Positions 8,969 through 20,340 of a DNA stretch of 64,000 bases are shown here, piece after piece. The DNA lies in assembly GCF_900104245.1 (NCBI RefSeq), contig NZ_FMXN01000001.1:310001-374000 (forward strand), in the 5' to 3' direction. Numbering within the stretch: position 1 is the stretch's first letter; each line of letters begins with the position of its first letter. The notes beneath the pieces were generated by a model. The model was not told where the DNA came from. It did no database searches and saw only the letters and a list, made by a program, of their open reading frames with translations. This DNA comes from Pseudidiomarina indica. Its GTDB lineage: Bacteria; Pseudomonadota; Gammaproteobacteria; Enterobacterales; Alteromonadaceae. The position numbers and the translations under genes were made by a program.

Positions 8969-10098
8969 GCCACCAGATCTGCAACGACCTGAGCACTTAA
9001 CACATTCGCCTGCTGCTGCAATTGGCGATGCAGTTCTTGAAAGCGTGTCAGCGTGTGGGCCACTTCTGGTGCTAATTGTTGTTCCACTGCCGCCACCAAC
9101 GCCGAGACAGTGGCTTCCCCTTGGGCAAACTCAGGAACCAAGGGTTCGTTCGCCAATAAGTTGGGCAAACTAAAGAAAGGCGCTTTAAATAAGCGCTTAA
9201 TTACTTGATACGTGAGCCAATTAAAACGATACGCCACCACCATCGGCCGTTTAATTAACATGGCTTCTAGCGTCACGGTGCCAGAGGTCAACAATAAAGC
9301 ATCACAGGCTGCCATGGTGGTACGAGATTGCCCTTGGATTAACCGAATTGGTACCGTTGGCGCAAAGCGCTGATGCAACGCTCGGAACTGTTCCGCGCGT
9401 GCTTCACTAATCATCGGCGTCACAAACTCTAAATCTGGATGACGCTGGTGTAATTGTTGCGCGACTTGTAAAAACAACGGTGCCATTCGAGCCAATTCAC
9501 CTTTCCGGCTGCCCGGTAACAACCCAATCAGTCGCTTCGATGTTAGTTGCAGCTCGTTACGCGCATCCTGCTGGGACCAGGCCAGCGGAATTTCATCAGC
9601 CAAGGGATGCCCAACAAAGGTAGCTGGCAACTGGTGCTCATCATAGAAAGCTTTTTCGAATGGCAACAAACACAGCACATGATCGATGGCTTGCTTAATG
9701 CCATGAATTCGGCCTTGCCGCCATGCCCACACCGACGGGCTCACATAATGCACGGTGGCAATGCCCGCCGCTTTTAACCGTTTAGCAATGGGCAAATTAA
9801 AATCCGGCGCATCAATGCCAATAAAGACCTGTGGCCGACGAGCAAGTAAGGTCGCTACCAGTAAGCGGCGATGCCGTAGCAGAGTTGGTAAGCGCCCCAA
9901 TACTTCGGCCACCCCCATCACCGCTAAATCATCCATGGGGACTAAGCTTTGAAGCCCCTCAGCTTGCATCAATGGACCGCCGACTCCAATAAACTCAGCA
10001 GCAGGAAAACGTTGCCGTAACTGTCGCAACATGCCCGCGCCTAAGAGATCACCGGAATGCTCACCGGCAATCACTGCGATTAAAGGAGCCGCTGTCAT
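8956..10098 (-). CDS. lpxB: Lipid-A-disaccharide synthase
   Basis: A GT19-family inner-membrane-associated glycosyltransferase that joins UDP-2,3-diacylglucosamine and lipid X into the tetraacyl disaccharide of lipid A. The 380 residues match E. coli LpxB (382). The N-terminal GEHSGDLLGAGM motif and the C-terminal nucleotide-binding LTSGTVTLEAML segment (near 270) are intact. Last gene of the lpxD-fabZ-lpxA-lpxB series, it starts 19 bases after lpxA. The rnhB and dnaE genes that follow lpxB in E. coli are absent here and the quinone-stress operon takes their place. Confidence 0.97.
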   Translation of the reverse strand: MTAAPLIAVIAGEHSGDLLGAGMLRQLRQRFPAAEFIGVGGPLMQAEGLQSLVPMDDLAVMGVAEVLGRLPTLLRHRRLLVATLLARRPQVFIGIDAPDFNLPIAKRLKAAGIATVHYVSPSVWAWRQGRIHGIKQAIDHVLCLLPFEKAFYDEHQLPATFVGHPLADEIPLAWSQQDARNELQLTSKRLIGLLPGSRKGELARMAPLFLQVAQQLHQRHPDLEFVTPMISEARAEQFRALHQRFAPTVPIRLIQGQSRTTMAACDALLLTSGTVTLEAMLIKRPMVVAYRFNWLTYQVIKRLFKAPFFSLPNLLANEPLVPEFAQGEATVSALVAAVEQQLAPEVAHTLTRFQELHRQLQQQANVLSAQVVADLVASSQ

Positions 10099-10117
10099 GG
10101 AATCTACCTATACTTGA

Positions 10118-10885
10118 TTAGCGAATAATGCCGCGCTGACTGGAAACGATAAAATCAATGAACGGCGTCAATTCTGCATCCGCGTTCAGTTCACGCATTT
10201 GTTCGACCGCCTCAGCAACCGTTAATCCTTGTCGATAGAGCAATTTGAACGCACGCTTAATGGCAAGAATCTGTTCGGCAGTAAAACCTCGCCGTTTCAG
10301 GCCTTCACTATTGATTGTCCGTGGCACCGCATTATGGCCCTGCGCCATGATGTAAGGAGGGATATCTTGCACGACCACCGAATTCACGGCGGTAAACGCA
10401 TGTGCACCGATTTTGCAGAACTGATGCACCCCGGTGAACCCCCCTAAAATTGCCCAGTCCCCCACATGAACATGACCAGCCAGGGTGGTGTTGTTCGCTA
10501 AAATGGTATGATCACCTACCACACAATCATGGGCAACATGCACATACGCCATCAGCAAGTTGTGGTTACCAATTTGGGTGATGCCCTGATCTTGAACAGT
10601 ACCTCGGTGAATGGTGACGCCTTCGCGAATCACGTTGTGATCACCAATGATCAAACGGGTGGGTTCACCATTGTATTTTTTATCTTGGCAGTCTTCGCCC
10701 ACTGACGCAAACTGGAAAACACGGTTATGCTGACCAAGCACAGTGGGACCGCGAAGTACGACATGCGGCCCAATCACACAATGGTCACCAATTTCCACAT
10801 CCGGCCCAACAATCGTATAAGGGCCAATGCTCACATTGTTGCCAATGCGAGCCGAATCATCAATGAGCGCGGTTGGATGAATCAC
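10118..10885 (-). CDS. lpxA: UDP-N-acetylglucosamine O-acyltransferase
   Basis: Catalyses the first step of lipid A synthesis, transfer of a 3-hydroxyacyl chain from ACP to UDP-GlcNAc. It has 255 residues (E. coli 262), built of hexapeptide repeats forming a left-handed beta-helix over about residues 1-190, then a C-terminal helical domain. The catalytic His lies in [14 protein letters not shown] (near 120-125). The ATG overlaps the fabZ stop by four bases (10882-10885), a coupling that links the fatty-acid and lipid A branch genes. The chain-length ruler residue cannot be assigned with confidence from sequence alone. Confidence 0.97.
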   Translation of the reverse strand: MIHPTALIDDSARIGNNVSIGPYTIVGPDVEIGDHCVIGPHVVLRGPTVLGQHNRVFQFASVGEDCQDKKYNGEPTRLIIGDHNVIREGVTIHRGTVQDQGITQIGNHNLLMAYVHVAHDCVVGDHTILANNTTLAGHVHVGDWAILGGFTGVHQFCKIGAHAFTAVNSVVVQDIPPYIMAQGHNAVPRTINSEGLKRRGFTAEQILAIKRAFKLLYRQGLTVAEAVEQMRELNADAELTPFIDFIVSSQRGIIR

Positions 10886-11355
10886 TGAACTTCCCTTCTC
10901 GCACAGATAATATCGCAGCTACATGCTAACTCGCCGTCTACTTCGGCGCGTCCTTTAAACACCCAGATGCCACGGCGTTCTTTTTCAAAGGTGACATGCA
11001 GATCTAACGTATCCCCTGGTAATACTTGGCGTTTAAACCGAGCATTATCGACCCCTGCGAATAAATAGAGATCGTTCACGCCTGGGCTACTTGCAGTGAT
11101 TTTAAAGCCCAGCAAGCCCGCTGCCTGTGCGAGTGCTTCTAAGATCAACACGCCAGGGAAAATAGGGTTTTCAGGAAAATGTCCAGTAAATACCGGTTCA
11201 TTTACCGTAATATTTTTTACCGCATGAATCTGTGACTGGTTATCGCAAGCCACCACTTTATCGACCAACAAAAACGGGTACCGATGCGGTAATAAACTTA
11301 AAATTTCTTTAATATCAAAAGCGCCATCTGCCGACAAAACATCACCCTCGTGCAT
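10882..11355 (-). CDS. fabZ: 3-hydroxyacyl-[acyl-carrier-protein] dehydratase FabZ
   Basis: Dehydrates 3-hydroxyacyl-ACP to trans-2-enoyl-ACP in fatty-acid elongation. Its 157 residues form a single hot-dog fold with [13 protein letters not shown] near 21-33 and the catalytic His in [13 protein letters not shown] followed by the Glu of [11 protein letters not shown]. It competes with LpxA for 3-hydroxyacyl-ACP, which explains its conserved place between lpxD and lpxA. It starts six bases after lpxD and overlaps lpxA by four bases. No anomalies were seen. Confidence 0.97.
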   Translation of the reverse strand: MHEGDVLSADGAFDIKEILSLLPHRYPFLLVDKVVACDNQSQIHAVKNITVNEPVFTGHFPENPIFPGVLILEALAQAAGLLGFKITASSPGVNDLYLFAGVDNARFKRQVLPGDTLDLHVTFEKERRGIWVFKGRAEVDGELACSCDIICARREVQ

Positions 11356-11361
11356 TGCAAA

Positions 11362-12384
11362 CTAATCTATCTCGAGCTGTTTCTCGATTGTTTTTACGCG
11401 TTGGAATAAGTCATCCAGTTGACGGTATCGCGCTCCATTTCTTCGCCACTCGCGTTGCGGCGCAGCTGGAATTCCCGACGCATAAGCGCCTGGTTCAGTA
11501 ATTTCCTTAATCACCATCGAAAAACCACTAATTTGAACATCATCACAAATTGAAATGTGTCCATTAATGGCCGTTGCTCCACCAATCAAACACCGTTTAC
11601 CAATGCGGCAACTGCCTGCTAATACTGTGCAGCCCGCAATTGCGGTGTCTTCATCGATAAAGACGTTGTGAGCAATTTGGCATTGGTTATCGATGATCAC
11701 CCCGTTTGAGATCACGGTGTCATCTAAGGCGCCACGGTCGATAGTGGTGCTCGCACCAATATCCACCCGATCGCCAATCACCACCCGACCCAGTTGCGGG
11801 ATTTTAATCCACTTGCCATTTTCATTGGCCCAGCCAAAGCCATCTGCACCAATCACGGTGCCAGCATGAACCAAGCAATCAGCGCCAATCACACATTGGT
11901 GATAAATCACCACGTGTTGCCATAGCTGGGTGCGTGCGCCAATGCGTGTGCCTGGACCGACATAGCAGCCCACACCAATGGTCACCCCATCCGCTAATTC
12001 AACATCTTCGGCAATCACCGTGTTTGCACCAATCGCCACATTCTGCCCTAATTTTGCAGACGGATGAATTTGCGCGCTCGGATGAATCCCCGTTGCTGCT
12101 ACTGGCGTGGTATCGAGCAGTTGCGCTACCTTCGCGAACCCCGCATAAGGGTTCTTGGTTCGCACTGCGGCGATGCCTGCTGGCACCTCAATATTGGGAG
12201 CAACGATGACGGCACTGGCTTGGGTCGTCTCCAATTGGCTCCGATATCTCGCATTCGCCAAAAACGCAATCTGACCCTGCACCGCAGAAGCTAAGGTTGC
12301 CACCGCAGTGATTGTTTGCGTGGCATCCCCTTCAACTTCTGCGCCAATCGCGTCAGCGAGTTGCTGCAATGTCAATTCATGCAT
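11362..12384 (-). CDS. lpxD: UDP-3-O-acylglucosamine N-acyltransferase
   Basis: Adds the second, amide-linked 3-hydroxyacyl chain in lipid A synthesis. The 340 residues match E. coli LpxD (341). An N-terminal uridine-binding domain (about 1-100) precedes a long hexapeptide left-handed beta-helix (about 105-300), whose catalytic His lies in [11 protein letters not shown], and a short C-terminal helix that helps hold ACP. It starts four bases after the ompH stop, in the standard bamA-ompH-lpxD-fabZ-lpxA-lpxB order. Confidence 0.97.
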   Translation of the reverse strand: MHELTLQQLADAIGAEVEGDATQTITAVATLASAVQGQIAFLANARYRSQLETTQASAVIVAPNIEVPAGIAAVRTKNPYAGFAKVAQLLDTTPVAATGIHPSAQIHPSAKLGQNVAIGANTVIAEDVELADGVTIGVGCYVGPGTRIGARTQLWQHVVIYHQCVIGADCLVHAGTVIGADGFGWANENGKWIKIPQLGRVVIGDRVDIGASTTIDRGALDDTVISNGVIIDNQCQIAHNVFIDEDTAIAGCTVLAGSCRIGKRCLIGGATAINGHISICDDVQISGFSMVIKEITEPGAYASGIPAAPQREWRRNGARYRQLDDLFQRVKTIEKQLEID

Positions 12385-12388
12385 TCAA

Positions 12389-12904
12389 TTAGTTTCCACC
12401 GGTCATTTTCTTGATGACTGCGCTCGTTAAGTCAGCAGAATCTGAGGCATACAATAACGCACTGCTTTGTAACACCACATCATAGTTCTGCTCGCTGGCG
12501 ACGGATTGCGTATTACGCATTACTTCAGCCATTAACTGATCGCGTAACTCATTGCCACGACGATTCATATCTTCGCGCAGCGCTTTCATTTTAAGCTGAC
12601 GAGTGGTTTCGAGCATTTCCATTTCACGTTCCATCGATAAACGCTCTGAGTTCGACAGAATCGCTGCGTCACGTTGTGCTTTTTCACCTAAGCCACGCAT
12701 TTGCTCTTCGATTTTACCAACTTCTTCAATCTGTTTTTTAAACTCATCTTGTACTTGCTGTTCAAGATTACGAGCTTGAGGCAATTGAGACAGCACTTCT
12801 TGAATGCTTACAACTCCGATTTTTTGCTGAGCTTCAGCCGCATTGGCAAATAAAGCCGTTGAAAGTAATGCCGCAGCAAGGCTGGTTTTAACGAAATATT
12901 TCAC
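12389..12904 (-). CDS. skp: Periplasmic chaperone OmpH/Skp
   Basis: A trimeric jellyfish-shaped chaperone that carries unfolded outer-membrane proteins across the periplasm to the BAM complex. The 171 residues begin with a clear signal peptide (MKYFVKTSLAAALLSTALFA, predicted cleavage near ANA-AEA around residue 22), followed by QKIGVVSIQEVL and a long charged coiled-coil tentacle region (about 45-130). It lies 20 bases downstream of bamA, its functional partner, and four bases ahead of lpxD. Confidence 0.95.
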   Translation of the reverse strand: MKYFVKTSLAAALLSTALFANAAEAQQKIGVVSIQEVLSQLPQARNLEQQVQDEFKKQIEEVGKIEEQMRGLGEKAQRDAAILSNSERLSMEREMEMLETTRQLKMKALREDMNRRGNELRDQLMAEVMRNTQSVASEQNYDVVLQSSALLYASDSADLTSAVIKKMTGGN

Positions 12905-12924
12905 ATTTAACTCCTTGATATTTA

Positions 12925-15441
12925 TTAAAATACGGTACCAATATTGAACGTAAAGGTCTGCGTTCTATCCGATTCTTCAGATTTCAATGGTCGACCAAAC
13001 GAGAACGTGATTGGACCCATCGGAGATATCCATTGTAACGAAACACCTGCAGACACGCGATAGTTGCGCGGTTCGCTGTAATCTTGCAACTCAAATGAGT
13101 TCGCTACCAGCTGCAACTGTCGATATTCTTCATAATCAAATTCAGTGTCCCACACCGTTCCGACGTCAATATAGAAACTGGTGCGGACGGTATTTCTGCT
13201 TTCTTCAGGCACCAATGGGGTTGGCACGATTAACTCAAGCCCACCCACTGCCATGGCGTTACCACCCACCGAATAACGGCTCACGAATAAGCGGTCTGCT
13301 CCGGGGTTGGCAGGTAAGCCCGGTGGAACACCATCATATCCAGGCTGCCCCGGAATCGATTGTGGATACCGATAAATTGCCCGCGGACCTATGGTATTAC
13401 CTTCAAAACCACGGAGGTTATCCGAACCACCTAAGCGGAAGTTTTCATAGAACGGGAATAAGTAGTCGTTGCCATTGTCGTCACTGCCGTAACCATTCCC
13501 GTAACCTAACCGTAAGCGTGTCATAAAGACAAAATTATGGCTATCAGTAAGGGGGTAGTAATGGCGGTACTCGTACATCAAGCGGAAATAGTTCACATCA
13601 CTATTAGGCGTGGCAATTTCAGCATTCAAGCTATTCATTGAGCCGGCCGTTGGGAACATTCCACGGTTTAAGGTGACGCGGCTGATGCCTGCGGACGCTT
13701 CGAAAATATTAAACTCAACCCCTGAGTTTGGATCTTGTTGATTCACATAGGGCCGATAAAATTGCGTGACCTGCTCATAGCTATCCACATCGGTAATTTG
13801 CTCATTCCGATAAGATAACCCAAAGTTAAGGCTGGTAATTTCACTGATGGGGAAACCGATAGAGGCCCCAAGTCCGAATTGTTTCTTGTTATAACGAATA
13901 TAGTTTTCGATGTTGCCAGCATTAAACTCGCTCACATAAACCTGTCCTGCAAGGCTCACACCATCTTTGGTCAGATAGCGGTCCATGTAAGAGATCGAGG
14001 CACTCTTGGTAAAGCGGTTGGTTTGAATATTGATAGCAGCACGGTTTCCTGAACCAAGGAAGTTCTCTTGCGCTAAGCCTAAGCCCAACTGCATCCCGGT
14101 ATAGTCACCGTAGCCTAGGCTAAAGTTAAAGCTTCCTGACGGCTGTTCTTTCACCGTAAAATCGACTTCAACCCGGTTTGGATCGGTTTCTGATTTACGC
14201 GTATTGGTTTCCACGGTTTCAAAAAAGCCTAACCGTTCTAACCGTAACTTACTCTGCTCAATTAATTGCTCGTTTAACGGCGCCCCTTCAATTTGACGCA
14301 TTTCACGACGCAATACTTGATCTGCAGTCGCATTATTTCCGTAGAAGTTAATCCGATCCACGTACACCCGCTGCCCCGGATTTACGGCAAAGGTAATATC
14401 CACTTCATTGCTACCTTCCTGCATATCAGGAATAGCACGCACTTCTGTGTAAGCATAACCAAATTGACCGTAATAGCGCGAAATCACCTCTTCTAACTGG
14501 GTAATATAGGCTGCGTTATACTGGGTGCCAGGCTCAATTTTAGTGACTCGCTTCAAGAACTCTTCGTGTCCTTTCAAGTCGCCAATCACATTCACCTCGC
14601 GAACGTTGTAAATACCCCCTTCGTCCACGTTAATGGTGATATAAACCCCTTCACGATCCGGCGTCATACTTACCTGAACGGATTCAATCCGAAACGCTAG
14701 GTAACCACGGTCGCGGTAAAAACTTTCGAGCTTTTCAAGGTCACCGGTCAGTTGTTGCTTCTGATAGCGACGCTCCCCTAAAAAGTTCCACCAGGGCAGT
14801 TTATCGCGCAATTCAAATTCGCGGATCAACTCTTCGTCAGAGAAGGTGTGGTTGCCAACAATATTAATTTGTTGAATTTCAGCCGACTCACCCTCATCAA
14901 ATTTCAGCTCTAAGCGCACCCGGTTACGTGGCAATTCAATCACCTGAATTTCCACATTGGCGTTATATTTACCGACCCCGTGGAAGAAATCTTCCAGCCC
15001 CGCTTCAATGCTGGATAACATGGTGCGGTCCAGCTGCTCGCCAACCACCACCCCACTATCGTTCAAGCTTTCTTCTAACTGATCATCTTTGATGTCTTTG
15101 TTGCCATCAAACTCAATCGCAGTAATCGTTGGCCGTTCGGTGACCTCAAAAATTAGGACATTGCCGTCACGGGATACAACAATATTCTCAAAGTAGGCAG
15201 CCGAGTTCAGCGAGCGAATACTATTACGAATTCGGTTTGCATCCACCTCATCCCCAACTCGAATTGGGATATAAGTTAGTGCGGCCCCCAGAGCGACCCG
15301 CTGCAATCCTCGTACGCGAATATCTTCCACCACAAACTTGTCTTGACTGATTTGCGTATTACCTTCTGCACTACTCGCTACCTGCGGCGGCAGTGACGCC
15401 GCTGCAACCAGGGCGCTTAAAAACAGCTGTTTCAACGTCAT
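12925..15441 (-). CDS. bamA: Outer membrane assembly factor BamA
   Basis: The central Omp85 component of the BAM machine, inserting beta-barrel proteins into the outer membrane. Its 838 residues hold a signal peptide (about 1-24, cleaved near ASSA-EGN), five POTRA domains (about 34-430) and a 16-strand barrel. The barrel carries the lid-lock signature [12 protein letters not shown] near 680 and ends in the aromatic TFNIGTVF, the C-terminal beta signal. It follows rseP by 38 bases and precedes skp, the standard arrangement. E. coli BamA has 810 residues, and the extra length appears to lie in surface loops rich in Gly, Pro and Asn. Essential. Confidence 0.97.
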   Translation of the reverse strand: MTLKQLFLSALVAAASLPPQVASSAEGNTQISQDKFVVEDIRVRGLQRVALGAALTYIPIRVGDEVDANRIRNSIRSLNSAAYFENIVVSRDGNVLIFEVTERPTITAIEFDGNKDIKDDQLEESLNDSGVVVGEQLDRTMLSSIEAGLEDFFHGVGKYNANVEIQVIELPRNRVRLELKFDEGESAEIQQINIVGNHTFSDEELIREFELRDKLPWWNFLGERRYQKQQLTGDLEKLESFYRDRGYLAFRIESVQVSMTPDREGVYITINVDEGGIYNVREVNVIGDLKGHEEFLKRVTKIEPGTQYNAAYITQLEEVISRYYGQFGYAYTEVRAIPDMQEGSNEVDITFAVNPGQRVYVDRINFYGNNATADQVLRREMRQIEGAPLNEQLIEQSKLRLERLGFFETVETNTRKSETDPNRVEVDFTVKEQPSGSFNFSLGYGDYTGMQLGLGLAQENFLGSGNRAAINIQTNRFTKSASISYMDRYLTKDGVSLAGQVYVSEFNAGNIENYIRYNKKQFGLGASIGFPISEITSLNFGLSYRNEQITDVDSYEQVTQFYRPYVNQQDPNSGVEFNIFEASAGISRVTLNRGMFPTAGSMNSLNAEIATPNSDVNYFRLMYEYRHYYPLTDSHNFVFMTRLRLGYGNGYGSDDNGNDYLFPFYENFRLGGSDNLRGFEGNTIGPRAIYRYPQSIPGQPGYDGVPPGLPANPGADRLFVSRYSVGGNAMAVGGLELIVPTPLVPEESRNTVRTSFYIDVGTVWDTEFDYEEYRQLQLVANSFELQDYSEPRNYRVSAGVSLQWISPMGPITFSFGRPLKSEESDRTQTFTFNIGTVF

Positions 15442-15479
15442 TCTGTGCTACTTAATTGTTTTATGTTGTACATGTCGTC

Positions 15480-16835
15480 TCATTGTGACAGTCGCAATAC
15501 ATCATTACTAATTGCAATTGCCATTAGTGCAAAAATTAGTATTCCACCAATGCGGTAACAGATTTCTTGGATGCGTTCAGAAACCGGCTTACCACGAACC
15601 CCCTCAACCGCTAAAAAGGCGAGATGGCCTCCATCGAGAATTGGCAAAGGCACTAAATTAATGATGCCTAAATTAACACTAATTAATGCCAGAAACCCTA
15701 AAAAATATACCAAACCAAAACTAGCGGTGGTTCCGGCTCCTTCAGCAATGGAAACGGGCCCACTTAAATTACTAATAGAGACGGTTCCGGTGATGAGTTT
15801 GCCGAGCATTCTCACACTTAAGACCATGAGTTCCCAAGTGCGTTCAGCACCTTTCACCAAGCCTTCAACAATGCCATATTGTTGGGTAAACCGATAGGCT
15901 TCAGGATACGGAGCGACGGTCGGTTCCACGCCCAAAAAGCCAACCAGCTTATCATCCACGACCCGACTTCCTAACGTGACCATCAGCTCAACTTGCTGTT
16001 GGTCACGCAACAAGGTCACCACAACGTCTTGCCCGGGTGACTGCATGATAAGTTCTCTGGTTTGAGGCCAATCCGTCACAGGAGTTCCATTAAATACCAG
16101 AATTTTATCATTCTGCTGGATCCCTGCTGCGGCGGCCGGCGAGTTTTCCGCCACCCAACTCACTTGATGGGAAATTTCAGGCTGGAACGGGTACAGCCCT
16201 AATGTGATAAATGTGGGTTGCTGATTGTTGTCCAAGCGCCAGTTGCGAATATCGAGCTGATAGTCTCGTACTCGCTGTTGTTCATCACGTGTCGTCACGG
16301 TGACAGTTTCGTGACCTAACGCTGCGGCAAAATTCAAATTCACTTGCTGCCAGTCAGGGGTTGCCGTTTGATTGACGGCAATGATTTCTGCTGGTGTATG
16401 AATTCCTGCCTGCGCGGCAATGGAGTCTGGAGCAATTTGGCCAATCACGGGACGCACTGAAGGCACCCCGATTAAAAACATGAGCCACAACACCAAAATC
16501 GCCAAGATAAAATTAGCAATGGGTCCCGCTGCAATGATGGCAGCACGCTGCTTCACTGACTTCGCATTAAAACTCTGCGCTGCCAACTCCGCTGGCACCT
16601 CATCCACGCGGCTATCGAGCATCCGCACATAACCACCTAATGGGATCATGCCAATTTGATACAAGGTACCGTCAGCGGCTTGGCGCTGCCATAAAGGTCG
16701 TCCAAAGCCCACTGAAAAGGTTAATACTTTCACGCCACAGCGGCGGGCCACCCAAAAATGACCAAACTCGTGAAAGGTCACCAAAATCCCGAGGGTAACG
16801 ATGAATGCGCCCACCGACCATAAAAACATCATCAT
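15480..16835 (-). CDS. rseP: Site-2 metalloprotease RseP
   Basis: An inner-membrane zinc protease that cleaves RseA after DegS, releasing sigma-E under envelope stress, and removes leftover signal peptides. The 451 residues (E. coli 450) carry the zinc motif HEFGH at about 22-26 in the first membrane helix, two tandem PDZ domains (about 115-310), and the third zinc ligand in [13 protein letters not shown] near 395-407, with flanking membrane helices. Three consecutive ATG codons (16835, 16832, 16829) overlap the dxr stop by up to four bases, so the exact start is uncertain by two residues. Confidence 0.97.
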   Translation of the reverse strand: MMMFLWSVGAFIVTLGILVTFHEFGHFWVARRCGVKVLTFSVGFGRPLWQRQAADGTLYQIGMIPLGGYVRMLDSRVDEVPAELAAQSFNAKSVKQRAAIIAAGPIANFILAILVLWLMFLIGVPSVRPVIGQIAPDSIAAQAGIHTPAEIIAVNQTATPDWQQVNLNFAAALGHETVTVTTRDEQQRVRDYQLDIRNWRLDNNQQPTFITLGLYPFQPEISHQVSWVAENSPAAAAGIQQNDKILVFNGTPVTDWPQTRELIMQSPGQDVVVTLLRDQQQVELMVTLGSRVVDDKLVGFLGVEPTVAPYPEAYRFTQQYGIVEGLVKGAERTWELMVLSVRMLGKLITGTVSISNLSGPVSIAEGAGTTASFGLVYFLGFLALISVNLGIINLVPLPILDGGHLAFLAVEGVRGKPVSERIQEICYRIGGILIFALMAIAISNDVLRLSQ

Positions 16836-18025
16836 GATGCCACTCGCTTTACATATTGTTGCGCCCGCTGACGCGCATCCTGATCATGCACAAGCAGCTC
16901 CGCAATGGAAGTTAATTCCGTTGGGTGCAATTGCTGTAGCACCGCATCACAGGTCTCTGCAATGCCAGTAAACAAAATTTGTCCGGCTAAAAATGCTTGC
17001 ACGGCCACCTCATTGGCTGCATTTAAAGCCGTGGTGGCCCATTGTCCTGCCCAGCACGCATCAATGGCGAGTTGCAAGCACGGATAACGTTGTGGATCGG
17101 CTGGCATAAAAGTCAGCGCCCCTAAGGTCAGGAAATCCAGCGGCGCTACGCCACTTTCGATCCGTTCCGGGTACCCTAACGCGTAAGCAATAGGCGTTCT
17201 CATATCCGGCTGCCCCAATTGAGCAATCACTGAGCCATCCTGATAACTCACCATAGAGTGAATCACACTTTGTGGATGAATCACAACCTGCAACTGCTCT
17301 TTTTTACAATGAAACAACCAACGCGCCTCAATGTATTCCAACCCTTTATTTAACATGGTTGCGGAATCCACCGAAATCTTCTGTCCCATGGACCAATTCG
17401 GGTGGTTGCAGGCTGCCGCAGGGGTCTGCTGGGATAATTCAGTTAACGGTAACTCGCGGAATGGCCCCCCTGAGCCGGTGAGCAAGATTTGATGCACGCC
17501 GGCAGCTGCTAAGTCGGCACTGCCCAACGGTTGTTGGATAGCCGGTGGCAAGCATTGGAAAATAGCGTTATGTTCACTATCAATGGGCAACAATTCGGCC
17601 TGATAACGTGCTACCGCATCCATAAACAGCTGCCCCGACATCACCAAAGCTTCTTTATTGGCTAAGAGTACCCGTTTACCTGCTTTGATAGCTGCCATCG
17701 TCGGCAGCAGCCCAGCGGCCCCTACAATCGCCGCCATGACAGTATCCACCTCTGTGGCTGCGGCTACCGCTGCAACATTTTCATCCCCGGCTAGCACGGT
17801 TATTTGCAGTCCGGTAAGGTGCTCTCGAAGTTGTTCTGCCGCTTGAGGGTTTGCCATCACCGCATATTGAGGCTGGTAGGTTCGACAAATCTCTGCCATT
17901 GCGGCGACATTACCATGAGCAGTCACGGCAAACAGCTCATAACGTTCTGGATGCAATGCCAGGACCGACAAGGTACTTTGTCCAATCGATCCGGTTGCAC
18001 CAAGAATGGTAATGCGTTGTTTCAT
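16832..18025 (-). CDS. dxr: 1-deoxy-D-xylulose 5-phosphate reductoisomerase
   Basis: Converts DXP to 2-C-methyl-D-erythritol 4-phosphate with NADPH, the committed step of the MEP isoprenoid pathway and the target of fosmidomycin. The 397 residues match E. coli IspC (398). The NADPH-binding [11 protein letters not shown] is at 8-18, the metal-binding [11 protein letters not shown] near 147-157, and the active-site loop [19 protein letters not shown] near 212-230. It sits two bases after cdsA and overlaps rseP by four bases. With uppS nearby, undecaprenyl carrier supply is grouped with lipid A and BAM genes. Confidence 0.97.
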   Translation of the reverse strand: MKQRITILGATGSIGQSTLSVLALHPERYELFAVTAHGNVAAMAEICRTYQPQYAVMANPQAAEQLREHLTGLQITVLAGDENVAAVAAATEVDTVMAAIVGAAGLLPTMAAIKAGKRVLLANKEALVMSGQLFMDAVARYQAELLPIDSEHNAIFQCLPPAIQQPLGSADLAAAGVHQILLTGSGGPFRELPLTELSQQTPAAACNHPNWSMGQKISVDSATMLNKGLEYIEARWLFHCKKEQLQVVIHPQSVIHSMVSYQDGSVIAQLGQPDMRTPIAYALGYPERIESGVAPLDFLTLGALTFMPADPQRYPCLQLAIDACWAGQWATTALNAANEVAVQAFLAGQILFTGIAETCDAVLQQLHPTELTSIAELLVHDQDARQRAQQYVKRVAS

Positions 18026-18026
18026 A

Positions 18027-18890
18027 TCAGGCTAACAACCATAAATAACAGAGTGTAAAGACCGGAAGTGCTGCAGTGAGGCTATCGATGCGGTCCAAGA
18101 TGCCACCATGACCGGGTAAAATATTGCCGCTATCTTTAATACCGGCACAACGTTTAAACATACTTTCGTTTAAATCACCAAACACCGAGGCAATCACCGT
18201 AAACAAGCCGGTCATGTAATAGCCATTGAACTGTTCGGCAGGAATTTTCACCCATTGGAACAACACCATCAATACCACCCCAGCCAGGGCTAAACCACCA
18301 ATCAAGCCTTCAATGGTTTTCCCAGGACTGACCGCTGGCATTAACTTTTTGCGGCCATAACGGACTCCCGCAAAATACGCGCCCACATCGGCCGCCCATA
18401 CCAGCAATAACACAAACAGCACCACAAAGCCGCCATAGCTCGACTGTTCAGCATAGTGAATGGAGCGAATTGCCATGAGCCCAGCCCAAGCCGGAACCAA
18501 GGTCAATAAGCCAAATAAGCCAACCAGGAAGCGTGCGCGCAACCACAAACGTCGGCTACGCGGGTAGTTAATGACTAATAAAGTTGCGAGCAACCACCAC
18601 CCACAGCCAAGCGTAATCATGCCTTTCAAAACGGGGTGGAGTTCACCATTCTGCCAAATTTCATCCAAGGGGACGGCGATCAAACAGCCACTTAAAATGG
18701 CAACCACTAATATCACATAGCCCCAGCGTTTCGCTGTTTGTGTCACCCCCATGAAAGGGGCCCATTCCCACGCTCCCGCCGCCATTAATGCAACGACCGC
18801 GACCGCAAACCATTCAATTGGCAACATAAACACTGCATAAAGTGCAAGCGGTATGAGCACCAGAGCCGTTATTAAGCGTTGTTTAAGCAA
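18027..18890 (-). CDS. cdsA: Phosphatidate cytidylyltransferase CdsA
   Basis: Makes CDP-diacylglycerol from phosphatidic acid and CTP at the inner membrane, the branch point for all phospholipids. The 287 residues contain about eight hydrophobic helices and the family signature near the C-terminus: [18 protein letters not shown], then [13 protein letters not shown] with the metal-binding aspartates. It starts two bases after uppS and is followed by dxr. Length and signature are normal for gammaproteobacteria. Confidence 0.96.
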   Translation of the reverse strand: MLKQRLITALVLIPLALYAVFMLPIEWFAVAVVALMAAGAWEWAPFMGVTQTAKRWGYVILVVAILSGCLIAVPLDEIWQNGELHPVLKGMITLGCGWWLLATLLVINYPRSRRLWLRARFLVGLFGLLTLVPAWAGLMAIRSIHYAEQSSYGGFVVLFVLLLVWAADVGAYFAGVRYGRKKLMPAVSPGKTIEGLIGGLALAGVVLMVLFQWVKIPAEQFNGYYMTGLFTVIASVFGDLNESMFKRCAGIKDSGNILPGHGGILDRIDSLTAALPVFTLCYLWLLA

Positions 18891-18891
18891 A

Positions 18892-19677
18892 TTAGTCCTC
18901 GGATGTCACATCGGTATCGAGTATGGCTTGTTGAATTTGCTCGCTGGTTAAACCAAAACGTCGTTCGCGACAACTAAAGTCTGCAATCGCTACCGCAAAT
19001 TCACGGTCATCAAAATCAGGCCATAATACCTTACTAAAATAAAACTCTGCATAAGCGAGTTGCCATAGTAAAAAATTACTAATTCGATGTTCACCACCGG
19101 TACGAATCAGTAAATCAGGCACTGGTTGGTCAGCAAGCTCTAATTCTTGCGCAATTGTTTGCTCAGTGATTTGTTCTGGAGCAAGCTCACCTGCAGCTAC
19201 CTTGGCTGCAACTTTACGGGAGGCTTGGGTGATATCCCAATGCCCACCGTAATTCGCTGCAATATTCAAATTCAGCGCTGTATTATTCGCAGTCAGCTCT
19301 TCAGCAGCTCGCATTTGCTCCTGCAAACGCGCACTAAACGCTGTTTTATCACCAATAATACGTAAGCGCACATTGTATTTATGAAGCTTTTTGACTTCGC
19401 GTTTAAGCACCGTCATAAACAGCTCCATTAACACTGAAACTTCTTGTTCAGGACGCTTCCAATTTTCACTACTAAAAGCGAATAATGTCAGCGACTCAAT
19501 GCCTTTTTTTCTCGCGAACTCGACCGTGCGACGGACCGCCTCAGCGCCCGCCTTATGGCCTGCTGTACGGCGTTTGCCGCGCAGTTGTGCCCAACGCCCG
19601 TTACCATCCATGATAATCGCCACGTGGCGTGGCATACGAATTGTAGAGACTTCCATTGTTGTCATAATTGGTGCCAT
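18892..19677 (-). CDS. uppS: Undecaprenyl pyrophosphate synthase (cis-prenyltransferase)
   Basis: Condenses eight isopentenyl units onto farnesyl diphosphate to make the C55 carrier for peptidoglycan and O-antigen. The diphosphate-binding [14 protein letters not shown] and the C-terminal [15 protein letters not shown] and AYAEFYF motifs are intact. An open frame extends upstream to 19719, but those extra codons run through a terminator hairpin and promoter, so that start is rejected. The ATGs at 19677, 19665 and 19656 are all possible. None has a clear Shine-Dalgarno, and 19677 gives 261 residues against 253 in E. coli. First gene of the uppS-to-lpxB unit. Confidence 0.93.
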   Translation of the reverse strand: MAPIMTTMEVSTIRMPRHVAIIMDGNGRWAQLRGKRRTAGHKAGAEAVRRTVEFARKKGIESLTLFAFSSENWKRPEQEVSVLMELFMTVLKREVKKLHKYNVRLRIIGDKTAFSARLQEQMRAAEELTANNTALNLNIAANYGGHWDITQASRKVAAKVAAGELAPEQITEQTIAQELELADQPVPDLLIRTGGEHRISNFLLWQLAYAEFYFSKVLWPDFDDREFAVAIADFSCRERRFGLTSEQIQQAILDTDVTSED

Positions 19678-19682
19678 ACAAG

Positions 19683-19715
19683 AAAAAACGCCGTGCGAGT
19701 ATACCTGACACGGCG
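19683..19715 (-). terminator. Rho-independent terminator after frr, overlapping the uppS promoter
   Basis: On the minus strand a 7-bp perfect stem, CGCCGTG (19709-19715) with CACGGCG (19689-19695), closes a 13-base loop and is followed at once by six T residues (19683-19688). It lies 32 bases after the frr stop, so it should end transcripts coming from pyrH-frr. The loop holds the -10 of the uppS promoter. Confidence 0.75.
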
Positions 19716-19726
19716 CCATTGACCAA
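19698..19726 (-). promoter_or_regulatory. Sigma-70-type promoter for uppS-cdsA-dxr-rseP
   Basis: A -10 hexamer TATACT (19698-19703) lies 17 bases from TTGGTC (19721-19726) on the minus strand. Expected initiation near 19691 falls inside the 3' arm of the frr terminator hairpin, so the new transcript lacks the 5' arm and cannot form the terminator. The -10 is near consensus and the -35 matches only in TTG. Confidence 0.6.
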
Positions 19727-19746
19727 CGGGGGAAACCTTTAACCGG

Positions 19747-20304
19747 TTAAATTTCCATCAGATCTTTTTCTTTTTCCGCCAAGGCTTCGTCAATTTTCGC
19801 AATATAGGTGTCCGTTAACTTTTGAACTTCTTCCGCGGCCTTACGCTCTTCATCTTCCGTGATTTCTTTTTCTTTCAATAATTCTTTCAAATCATTGTTC
19901 GCATCACGACGAATATTACGTACAGCAATACGCCCCTGCTCTGCTTCGGCACGTACCAGCTTCACCAGATCACGACGACGCTCTTCAGTTAATGGTGGTA
20001 AGGGTACCCGGATAACACTTCCTGCACCCGCTGGGTTTAAGCCTAAATCAGACGTCAAAATTGCTTTTTCAACAGCGCCACTTGCAGATTTATCAAAGAC
20101 AGTGATCGCGAGTGTGCGAGCATCTTCGACGGTGATATTAGCAAGCTGACGAAGTGGCGTATCAGTACCGTAATAAGGAACCATAATGCCGTCAAGCAAA
20201 CTCGGATGCGCACGGCCGGTTCGTACTTTTGAAATTTGGTTACGCAGCGCTTCAACACTTTTTTCCATACGCTGCTTGGCATCTTGCTTTAATTCGTTTA
20301 TCAC
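19747..20304 (-). CDS. frr: Ribosome recycling factor
   Basis: With EF-G it splits post-termination ribosomes. The 185 residues are the usual length. The protein has a long three-helix bundle (1-30 and 105-185) and a small beta domain. The conserved [16 protein letters not shown] (near 27-42) and the positively charged [18 protein letters not shown] (near 107-124) are present. It follows pyrH by 36 bases, the invariant pyrH-frr pairing, and is followed by a terminator before uppS. Essential. Confidence 0.97.
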   Translation of the reverse strand: MINELKQDAKQRMEKSVEALRNQISKVRTGRAHPSLLDGIMVPYYGTDTPLRQLANITVEDARTLAITVFDKSASGAVEKAILTSDLGLNPAGAGSVIRVPLPPLTEERRRDLVKLVRAEAEQGRIAVRNIRRDANNDLKELLKEKEITEDEERKAAEEVQKLTDTYIAKIDEALAEKEKDLMEI

Positions 20305-20340
20305 GTTGTTTTCCTTTCGATTCTTGAAACTACACGGAAA

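Noticed and set aside
13011-13526. 171-codon open frame on the plus strand within bamA
   Set aside because: Antisense to the conserved BamA barrel, with low-complexity basic composition and no start signal.
19678-19719. Extended N-terminus of UppS starting at 19719
   Set aside because: The 14 extra codons run through the frr terminator hairpin and the uppS promoter, upstream of the likely transcription start, and have no counterpart in the UppS family.
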